From contig LT649323.1 of the NCBI GenBank assembly GCA_900128395.1, positions 1 through 37,649 of the forward strand: DNA of 37,649 nt, given 5' to 3'. Shown here piece after piece: positions 26,585-35,500 of this stretch. The notes beneath the pieces are model-generated. The model had not been told where the DNA came from. It was given only the letters and a program-made list of their open reading frames with translations, and did not search any database. How positions within the stretch are numbered: the first letter of the stretch is position 1; every line of letters begins with the position of its first letter. The position numbers were made by a program, and so were the translations under genes. This DNA comes from Stramenopiles sp. TOSAG23-2. Lineage: Eukaryota > Sar.

Positions 26585-28627
26585 TCATTCTTCTTTCTTG
26601 TTCTTGTTGTTTGCTGGTGTAAATAAAACATCTAAATATCCTTTTAAAATGTTGCCAACGACAGAACGATCAGGTACAATGGCAGCTTGTCTATAAATAC
26701 CTGGCATTAATGGTTTTATGTTTTTTTGGCTATCCCCACTAACGTATTTGTGGAAAATAGAATCGTTTAAATAGTAAACACATATACACAAAACAGCTGT
26801 TAGTGTCATGACCAATACCGGATGTACGACATTAAAGTGGATTACCAATATTTTTTGTATAGTTGCACCAAAATAAAACAACATTTTTGAGCTTTTAAAC
26901 ACCGCGTTGTTGTAGCTTCTTCCTATATTAGATAATAACAAGCTTTGAGATAAACAGAATATGAGGACACACAAAAATGGAGGATAGAACAATTCGAATA
27001 ATTGACTTTCACGAAAAATCCATGGAACCATGATCAAAGGAGTAAATGACAAATACCATACTAAGTTAGCAGTACATTGCACATTCACATTTTTCATTAC
27101 ATATCTACATATCCCACCAAGTATAAAATCAGTGTACAAAGCAAACCTTCGATGATGGCCAGCCATATCATCCCAACCACCCTCTTTACTATTTAACACG
27201 CTGTTACTAATTTGAGTTGCTCGCATTGCATAAAACATGGTGTATAATGTAATAAGAAATTGCAATTTCGCTCTTCTATTATCACCAGAGAAAATGTCGA
27301 CGATACACAGTAAAAAATAACAGAAAACATGATGTGGGATTGTCCAAAGCGACTCATTAATGGCATTGCCGGGATGAAATACATTTTCGATACTTGCTTT
27401 TGGTGGCAACAACGTAGTTGGCAGCAATGCAAACATTGCATGTTCAACAGATGATAATATGTACTGTAAAAAGCCACGCTGGAACGCTATATCGTCTCTA
27501 CACATGGCCCACCCACGTTCCGAGCAGGCCGCGATAGAAGCGACAACGGAGCACACAACAACTGCAAGGAAATACTGAGACAATAGACGATCACAACGCC
27601 GTGCACATGTTCGTAAGCTAGCACAACATGTATCCCAACGAAGGCCAACACGCTTCTTGTTACCAATCAAGATAGATGGTGTCGCACATAAGAATCCGCT
27701 GATACACATATGACAGGTTAAGCATATGTTCCCAAGACTATGAAACTCTTTCCGGTCCCCAAAGTGTTTTCTTACAGGTTCCATGTGAATTTGCCCAGTA
27801 AAAACAAACGAATGAGAAAATACCAAGAAAAGCGATGCTATCCATTTAATCTTATCTATGCAATAAAATAATGATTCCGCTTGCTGCATTTTTTGGCTTG
27901 TTTTTCTTTCCGCCATGGGAACCTCATCGTGTTCCTCGGATGATAGTAACAACGTATTGTAAAGTCCATGTTGTATTAGAGCAAACGCTGCACCACATAT
28001 AAGTATTTTAAAACTGAGCAAACGTTCTCCTAAAACTTTTTTATAATTTTTGATGTGCTGTGTAATCATTGTTTTACTTTTCTCAAAATTTATATCATTC
28101 AACCCATTTACACCCATAAATATTCTAATGTCTTGATCTGGATTATCTAGATTATCGATTGTAAAAATTTTGCCGGTTCCTGTTGGGTGCAATCGAATGA
28201 AACACCATGAAAAGTTAGAACGGATACTCCAGGATAAATATTCTAAAAAACCACGCATGGTGAAACATTGATGTTTCCGTGTTTCATGCTTCAACGCATG
28301 GTTCAGTTTATCTATAACATGATCAGAAATAATTTGTATACAATTTTTATCCCCGCTACATGTGGAAGACATTGCATTGTGGACATCGCTTACGTTAATC
28401 AACCCTCTATTTTGTTTATCCACTTTATGAAAATACATTTGACTAATGCTTTCCCCGCGGTAGATTTTATAGGAAATTCCAATACGCTGCACTTGACTAG
28501 TTTTGTTTGTGTACATTTTGTACACTTCCCCATTAGAAAGGTATGGTGAACATGGACCGCGTACATATGGAAGAAAAATGTACCCTAGAAAAAGGAAAAA
28601 CAAGAATGGGTATTTCTTAAAAAGCAT
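26585..28627 (-). CDS. Membrane acyltransferase (acyltransferase-3 / NRF-6-like family)
   Basis: A 680-residue polytopic membrane protein. Signal peptide or first helix at 5-22. Residues 25-200 form a luminal-type N-terminal region with cysteines and two degenerate EF-hand-like loops (70-81 and 147-158). The acyltransferase-3 domain begins near 258: IASLFLVFSHSF with His272 in the place of the family's catalytic His, ISGFLCATPSIL at 309-320 (family 'LSGFLI') and NESLWTIPHHVFCYFLL at 424-440 (family 'LWTLP.E..CY'). About ten hydrophobic helices follow. Relatives O-acylate surface sugars in bacteria or act in lipid handling in animals (NRF-6). Parts of the gene (27480-27700) are more GC-rich than the neighbours, and long direct repeats lie on both sides. 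Confidence 0.8.
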   Translation of the reverse strand: MLFKKYPFLFFLFLGYIFLPYVRGPCSPYLSNGEVYKMYTNKTSQVQRIGISYKIYRGESISQMYFHKVDKQNRGLINVSDVHNAMSSTCSGDKNCIQIISDHVIDKLNHALKHETRKHQCFTMRGFLEYLSWSIRSNFSWCFIRLHPTGTGKIFTIDNLDNPDQDIRIFMGVNGLNDINFEKSKTMITQHIKNYKKVLGERLLSFKILICGAAFALIQHGLYNTLLLSSEEHDEVPMAERKTSQKMQQAESLFYCIDKIKWIASLFLVFSHSFVFTGQIHMEPVRKHFGDRKEFHSLGNICLTCHMCISGFLCATPSILIGNKKRVGLRWDTCCASLRTCARRCDRLLSQYFLAVVVCSVVASIAACSERGWAMCRDDIAFQRGFLQYILSSVEHAMFALLPTTLLPPKASIENVFHPGNAINESLWTIPHHVFCYFLLCIVDIFSGDNRRAKLQFLITLYTMFYAMRATQISNSVLNSKEGGWDDMAGHHRRFALYTDFILGGICRYVMKNVNVQCTANLVWYLSFTPLIMVPWIFRESQLFELFYPPFLCVLIFCLSQSLLLSNIGRSYNNAVFKSSKMLFYFGATIQKILVIHFNVVHPVLVMTLTAVLCICVYYLNDSIFHKYVSGDSQKNIKPLMPGIYRQAAIVPDRSVVGNILKGYLDVLFTPANNKNKKEE

Positions 28628-29283
28628 CGTTTCTTTGTTTTGAAAATGAATGCTAAATTATCTATAATACGAAGCACAACATGTTACTTTCAATTATAAT
28701 TTCAATTTTTAATTAAAACAAAATAATAATAATAATAATTAATTTCAATAAATCTTCTTTTAACTAATTTTATTATTCTAAAATTATACCGGTAAAATAT
28801 TATTATGGCAATTCGAAAACAACAACACGGACTGGGGAGCACCGGAGCACCTCACCAAAAATATTCGGCCTCTAACACATTCAATACATTTCATCAACAA
28901 AAACCCCAAATTCGAGATGATGCCGGATGCCGATGATCCGATCCGATGATGAGCCGCATGAGCACGTCCTGTGGCACTCTGTCTGATGTTGTCTGATACT
29001 GTATTGGTATTATACTATTTATTATTATCAATACTCAATACTACTACTATTAACTTAAACTATACTATACTGTAAGACACAAAAACATATACCTGAATCC
29101 CGAATATCCAAAAATATCCTTTGCCATAAATTCATTTATAGCTATATGCAACATATTCATATATCAGAAATAATATATATCAATACCTTTCACATCCTGT
29201 CGAAGAAATCAACAACAGATTCATCACAACAACAAAAATAACATATATATATACATATACATACATAATTATATTAACTCATC
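28628..29283. other. Divergent intergenic region
   Basis: About 655 bp between two start codons. It holds an AAT run (28722-28738), a patch of higher GC with GATGCCG/GATCCG repeats (28915-28960) and the second copy of the direct repeat (28966-29050). It should carry both promoters; no element is identified. Confidence 0.45.
28966..29050 (+). repeat. Direct repeat, copy 2 (5' side of the acyltransferase gene)
   Basis: Same orientation as 26453-26530, with small indels (for example an added GTAT and ATTATT). Confidence 0.85.
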
Positions 29284-30573
29284 ATGCCAATCTCTACAAA
29301 ATTAACAAAAGCATTAGGAATAAAAGCACCAATTATACAAGGTGGTATGCATTATGTTGGGTACGCCCCATTAGTAGCAGCGGTTGGTGAAGCTGGTGGT
29401 ATTGGTTGTGTAACAGCATTGACACAACCTAGTGCAGAAGCATTACAAAATGAAATACGTCTTGTGAAAAAAATGTCAACAAAACCATTTGGTGTAAATT
29501 TAACATTATTGCCAGCACTAGCACCACCAAATTATAATGAATTTGCTGATGTTGTCGAAGATGAAATGAAGTCTGGACAGTTACGTATGATTGAAACTGC
29601 GGGGCATTTTAAAGGGTTAGAACCATTTGTAAAGCAATTCAAAGATGCTGGTGCATTTGTAATACATAAATGTGTTGCTATACGACATGCAAAAAGTGCT
29701 GAACGATTAGGTGTAGATATGATATCAATGGATGGATTTGATTGTGCTGGACATCCTGGTGAAATGGATATTGGTAATTGGGTGTTATTTGCCAAGGCAG
29801 CACGTGAATTATCAATACCATTTGTAGCATCTGGTGGTTGTGCTGATGGGAAACAATTAGCAGCAGCAATAGCATTAGGTGCTGAAGGTATGAATATGGG
29901 TACACGCTTCATGGCAACAGTCGAAGCACCAATACATGATAATGTGAAACAAGCATTAGTTGATGCAGATGAATTATCAACTACACTTATCATGCGATCA
30001 ATGAGAAATACGGAACGTGTCTTTAACAATAAAGCTGCACAAGAAGTCTTGGAAATTGAAAAAGAAAATCCTGGGGAATTTGATAAAATTCATCATTTAG
30101 TACGTGGTGACAATTATAGAAAAGTGTTTCAAGAAACTGGAAATTTAGACGAAGGTGTTTGGAGTGCTGGTACTGTAATGGGTTTAATTGATAATGTAGT
30201 AACATGTGAAGAATTGATTAACAATATCGTTGATGAAGCGGAAACCATTATTAAAAATCGATTAAATGATAGTGTTATAATTGATAAAGATGGTCCAATT
30301 GTCGCTACACCACGATGGTTATTGGAATATAATTATGTGGAAGATGTTGAAACTGCACGTGAACCACATCGTATGAATCATATATCACTTGTACGTGATA
30401 TGAAAGCAGATGGAAAAATTATTATGGGTGGTGCACACAAGGATATGAAAGGTGCACATATAATATTTAACGATGAAACAAGTTTAGATGAATTTGTGAA
30501 ACAAGATCCATATGTATTAGAAGGTGTTGTTACATCCTTTGAGAAAAAAGAATGGACCGTAGTGGTAGATTAA
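29284..30573 (+). CDS. Nitronate monooxygenase fused to a YciI-like domain
   Basis: A 429-residue protein. Residues 1-340 are an FMN-dependent nitronate monooxygenase (2-nitropropane dioxygenase family): PIIQGGMHYVGYAPLVAAV at the start of the barrel, GFDCAGHPGE with the conserved His at 157, VASGGCADG (182-189) and ALGAEGMNMGTRF (197-209) for the FMN phosphate. Such enzymes oxidise alkyl nitronates such as the toxin propionate-3-nitronate. Residues about 345-429 match YciI: EPHRMNHISLVRDMKADGK, GGAHKDMKGAHIIF and VKQDPYVLEGVVTSFEKKEW. YciI domains are small ferredoxin-like folds with a His-Asp pair, seen alone or fused to other enzymes. There is no targeting peptide, so it is probably cytosolic. 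Domain calls are good; the joint function is unknown. Confidence 0.9.
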   Translation: MPISTKLTKALGIKAPIIQGGMHYVGYAPLVAAVGEAGGIGCVTALTQPSAEALQNEIRLVKKMSTKPFGVNLTLLPALAPPNYNEFADVVEDEMKSGQLRMIETAGHFKGLEPFVKQFKDAGAFVIHKCVAIRHAKSAERLGVDMISMDGFDCAGHPGEMDIGNWVLFAKAARELSIPFVASGGCADGKQLAAAIALGAEGMNMGTRFMATVEAPIHDNVKQALVDADELSTTLIMRSMRNTERVFNNKAAQEVLEIEKENPGEFDKIHHLVRGDNYRKVFQETGNLDEGVWSAGTVMGLIDNVVTCEELINNIVDEAETIIKNRLNDSVIIDKDGPIVATPRWLLEYNYVEDVETAREPHRMNHISLVRDMKADGKIIMGGAHKDMKGAHIIFNDETSLDEFVKQDPYVLEGVVTSFEKKEWTVVVD

Positions 30574-30708
30574 AAAAATTATTGATATATCAATATATAA
30601 TATTTTATGATAAAAATTAAAAAATATTACGGAAGAAGTATATCTCTCCCCCCAATTTTTACAAAAATTTGTCTCCACACACACACTGAAAATCTCTTTT
30701 TTATCACA

Positions 30709-32187
30709 CTACCAATCACTATCCGAACTATCACTACTATAATTATGTTGATATCCTCCCAATGTTACATTGTCCTCCTCGCTATCATCAATATCTTCCA
30801 GATCATGTTTGATCATATTGTTATTTGCAATAGATTTTCTTCTATCTCTTCTTTTAAATTTCTTTTCTGATAAGGATACAATCGATCTACGTCTTAATTT
30901 TTCATTTTTCTTCCTATTTTTTTTAATATCTAACGTTGATTTTGCTAAAGCTTTAAACGTATTATTTCCTTCTTCTTCTCCATCGTTGTCTTCGTTGTCT
31001 TCTTTTTTGATATTCTTAAACGTATTTGTTGTTGATGATGATGACGATGAAGTAGATGTTGAACTTAATGATGATGATGATGATTGTGGTGTAATTACTG
31101 CATTCATTTTATTTTTTGTTTCATCATATGGTGTAGTAAATGTTGTTTCTTCTTTTTCGTTATTATTACTATGATTATTTTGTGTAGTATTGGTATTGCT
31201 ATTATTATGAATTAATTCCATTTGCTTTTCCATATTGGCTTTCAATGCTATACATTGTTCTTCATACTTATCCATCGCATCTTTTATTACTTTCCAACAA
31301 TCTTTTTCTGCATCTTCCAAAGAGGCATGATATTCATCTTTCACTGATTGTATTAATTTTTGATCTAACAATGATAATGTAGTAGTATTTTTTTGATTGT
31401 CGTTTTTTTTATTATTATTATTTTCAATAGAAACATCATTGACATTAGATTTTGGCATTGGTGTCTTAAGTAATTCTTCTTCTTTTTCCTCTTGCTCTTT
31501 CTCCTTTTTTTCTAATGCTTTTGCTGCCTTAATAGTTTTTCTATCAGCAAAAATGTATTGGTTATATCTTTTATAAAATTCCGTATGAGTTATTACTTTA
31601 TTGGAAGTTTTATCATGATAAACATAATCTCCTTCATCATCAGTTGTCCAATACGTAGATGTTATATTTCGTATATTGTCATCATCTTTTTTTCTACCAT
31701 TTATCATAATTTGTAAATCGCCTTGAATTTCCATAATTATCTTTTTACGTTGTGCTAAACGTTGTTTTTTATTCATTTTCACTGGTTTGTCGCTTACGAT
31801 AAAAATCTTTGATAAAGGAAATTTACCAATATTACCGTGTATTTGTATTTGCTTACAAACTTGTTGAAATTCTTTTTCATATTTTATTTTATCATTACTA
31901 TTATAATTTTTCAATTGTACATATTTTCGTAACATCATTGTTAATGATAGTTGTTGTTCTTCTGTTACTTTCGTTTTTATATTAGTTGTTTTATTGGTGA
32001 TATTATTGTTATTGGTGTTGCTACTACGTTTGTTTTTTAATTGATGTATTTTCTTCACAACAGCAACACGTTGATTATTATTTTTTGGTGTGAAAAAATA
32101 TGCATTTGTTAAATCTTGTCCAAATCGTTTTTGTGGTGCAGGAGGCTCAATATTATTTCCATTTGCTTTTTTTACTTTCTTCATCAT
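30709..32187 (-). CDS. Unrecognised lysine-rich coiled-coil protein
   Basis: A 492-residue charged protein with no family I know. In order: a basic start with RFGQDLTNAYFFTPK (21-35); an Asn/Thr-rich tract (55-72); a region around 80-165 with ordered segments (SLTMMLRKYVQLKNY, GKFPLSKIFIVSD); YWTTDDEGDYVYHDKT (179-194), which recalls a WW domain but lacks the second Trp; a Lys/Glu coiled coil (213-241) and a second helical stretch (about 282-335); then Ser/Thr- and acid-rich low complexity and an acidic tail ending SDSSDSDW. Basic clusters suggest a nuclear or nucleolar protein (inference). Its stop is 136 bp from that of the nitronate monooxygenase gene. Confidence 0.65.
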   Translation of the reverse strand: MMKKVKKANGNNIEPPAPQKRFGQDLTNAYFFTPKNNNQRVAVVKKIHQLKNKRSSNTNNNNITNKTTNIKTKVTEEQQLSLTMMLRKYVQLKNYNSNDKIKYEKEFQQVCKQIQIHGNIGKFPLSKIFIVSDKPVKMNKKQRLAQRKKIIMEIQGDLQIMINGRKKDDDNIRNITSTYWTTDDEGDYVYHDKTSNKVITHTEFYKRYNQYIFADRKTIKAAKALEKKEKEQEEKEEELLKTPMPKSNVNDVSIENNNNKKNDNQKNTTTLSLLDQKLIQSVKDEYHASLEDAEKDCWKVIKDAMDKYEEQCIALKANMEKQMELIHNNSNTNTTQNNHSNNNEKEETTFTTPYDETKNKMNAVITPQSSSSSLSSTSTSSSSSSTTNTFKNIKKEDNEDNDGEEEGNNTFKALAKSTLDIKKNRKKNEKLRRRSIVSLSEKKFKRRDRRKSIANNNMIKHDLEDIDDSEEDNVTLGGYQHNYSSDSSDSDW

Positions 32188-32528
32188 TTCAATATAAAAG
32201 TATATATACGTTATTTATTTATTATATATATATATATATATATCTTTTATTTACTAATGATTCTATGATATAATATCAAATCATCTGTAAAAGGAAAATG
32301 ATATTGACTTGTATGTATTTTGTATTTTCCTATTTCTTATATTATATTCTTATATTTTCGAACTTTTTATATTATTTTTTAACTGTCACAAGCACTCAAC
32401 GTTTCCCACGCACTACCCATGGTATCCTAGTATAATGTTTAGTGCTATGATCATGCTAATTATAAAAAATGATGTCCATATTCGTACAATATAGCTTATT
32501 AGTTTTTTACACTCTCGATTATTATATA
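32188..32528. other. Intergenic region, no gene seen
   Basis: AT-rich, with a TA run at 32223-32242. It lies between two genes on the same strand and should hold the 3' end of the right gene and the promoter of the left one. Confidence 0.45.
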
Positions 32529-35500
32529 TTAGGAACTCTCGGATCTTACTCGATTCCTTGTTGATTCTGTTGAGGAATTATTTTTTTTGGAATTGCTTGT
32601 TTTTCGTTTTTTCCAATGTGTCCTTCGTTGAGATTCTCTAATAACTGCTTCAATTGCTTTTAACCAACCTAGTTGATCTGCTCGATTTCGTGGAATTAAA
32701 ATCATCGGCAAAAGACCAACTTTTGCATTGTAGCCTCGTACTTCAATATCATATTTTCGATTGCCATTGGATGCAAGTGGCGCAACAATTGCATTTGCTG
32801 GTAGATATAATTCTCCACGAGGCGCTAAACCCGCATGTGCTTGTTGTTTTGTTAACCACCATTGTAATGAACAAGTATCGCCTCTTAATACAAAGTATCG
32901 TAAATTTATCTTTGCAATTGTACGCCCGAACGCACTTCTACCTGGTGTCTTTAAAAATCCTTCACGTTTTGCATGTAAATTGATCATTCGTGTCATGTTT
33001 CCAGGAGTTTGATAACGCCCTGATTGACCTGGTGTTTTACCACTTTTGTAAATTCGTTTTAATTCTGCATCGGTTGGTATCGTACTAAGCATATGCCTTA
33101 GTCGTTTCAACATGGTACCTTCCTTACGAAATTTCTCCGTAACTAGAACTAAACCATTAAATAATATGACATATCTGGATGGAATTAAAATGCACATTAG
33201 CGTGGCAAACGCAAATAAATACAGAATAATGCGAGATTTTTCAGGATGCACCCATAATAAAACATTTTTCATTCGTTCGTATCTATCAGCCATATGTCCC
33301 ATTTTGTTTTGAATGGAAAATGCAGCTTCCCTCAATTTTCTGTATTGAGCAATTAAATTATAATTGCTTACTAATTGATTTGCTGTGCCGCTTTTTTGTG
33401 ACGATGGACCATTTACAGTGGTACCATCAGAAGCATTGTCGTGCTTGTTACCATTGTTATTTTCATTTCTAGAATTTTCATCATCTTCTTCCGGTAATAT
33501 TAATTGCAAACGTAAATGTATTTTCCCAATAGATCCACGCTTTCTATTTTCTTTTTCTAAATGCCTCGACCACACTCGTTTTGTGGAATGCAATGGTGAC
33601 AATTCATACCACCTATCGATGATAATTTCACCATCATTTGCACTTTTCGTAGAAACGCTACTTTTATTGGACACCGTACTATTTCCTCGACTGCTTCTAC
33701 CATTACCATTTTCATCATCATTTTCATCATGTATTAAATCTTGCATTGGTATCTTCACTTCGCCCATGAAATCATGTGTAGTATTTCCATATGATATTGG
33801 ATTTTCATCATAGACCTCGAATACCAATTCTTGATCTGTAAATATTTCTTCTACTTTTAAAAATGTAACGAAACTCGTATCATGCTCGTCCCATTTTTCA
33901 ATCACCGTTGATTTCCCAGGAATATGTAATCGGCTTCGTCCTGCAGACTTTTCATTCATACCCCATTTTGGATTTAAAGTTAAATATTCCGTATTCGTTC
34001 GTCCGATATGTATGGAATCTTTTTCATATCCTTTTCCAAGATTAATCACAATATACGGATCACTAGTCAAATCATTTGGATTTAATGCATTTTGGTTCAT
34101 TGGCGTCATATTCGAACCTTCCAAACATGCTATTTTCAATTTTGCTTTTTTTCGCAATTCATCATGATGCCATATTTCTGCAAATGACCCATCAAGACGA
34201 TGGCGATACCTGTATATCAAAAATGCAACGAAGAAACCAGGGAAAATGATTAAAAATCTATCAAATGCATATAAACATAGCGGAATGAACAATGTAGTCA
34301 ATAATCCAGTTAAAACAGGATCTTTCCAATCCAAAAACTCGCGGTATGTCCTCCAACAATCATCGTATATATCTATAAGTGCATTTCCACGAGCAACATT
34401 TTCACGAAAGGTTGCCAATTCGAATGGTTTCGACAACGGTTGGACAATGCGAGGGGAAAATATCTTCCAAATATCTTGAACAAACATGACATTTATTGTA
34501 AGAGAACCGACAAATGAATTATCATTGTATTCTGAAGATAATTGTAAACAACATTCTGGCATTAACGGCTTTCCTTGACCAATTGAACCCCCAAGATTAT
34601 TTGTACCATTCTTCTTTTGTTTTTGATCATTCGATACAAAAAATTCCAACGTTTCCACCTCTAATATTTCCATCAATGATATTTGGGCTTTACCAAGCAA
34701 TGCTTTACGATCGCCAGTATATTGAAATATTTCAAATACGACAATATCACTTGGATTTACTACAGGCAAACTTAAAATATTATTTGTATCTCTCTTTTCC
34801 ACTTGTTCTTCTTTTTGATTGTTGTTATTATTTAAATTTTCATCATTTTCTTCGGATGCTTCGGAAATTCCTTTATTATTCATAACACCACCACCACCAT
34901 ACGTATTAGCATTTTTTATTTTATCTTCTACCTGATTTATAGATAAAAATGATTCTTCCTCTTCTTGCATCTGTTCCCAACCAATAAATGATACTTTCCC
35001 ATCCTCAGCCATTTCTTTATTAGGTTCAAATGGTATTGTTTGTGCACTTACATCTTCTAATCTAACTTGACATACAATTTGCGCACCCCAAACATGATCA
35101 TGAACCACCATATTTGGCAGGCCTACAAATAGATTTCCATATGTATCATCACCCCAATTACCAGCAGAAGAAACTCCATCTACCGAGTCGCTGCTTAAAT
35201 TTCTTGCTCGATTGTTTGGAGATGATGGATCTATTTTAAATTCAATAAATTTAAAGGTCAATAATAAGCGACCGGCTGGATCTCCATTTCCCGTTCTTAA
35301 ACCGACCCAACGTTTTTCTGTAGTGCTAGGATTATCAATAAAAGTACTTAATTCCACGTCATTTTCCCCAATCAATGTATCCTTAATAGCGCTGGAAGCC
35401 CATGCTTCGATATGCAAACTAGAATCATAGTTAGAGACAGGAAATGTAAAGCGATTGGAATCATTTATGGACCAACGTGGATTACATCCACCATGTTTGC

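Noticed and set aside
30770-31174. A 134-codon plus-strand frame rich in Ser, Leu and Asp
   Set aside because: It is the complement of the Glu/Lys/Ser-rich C-terminus of the coiled-coil protein gene on the minus strand.
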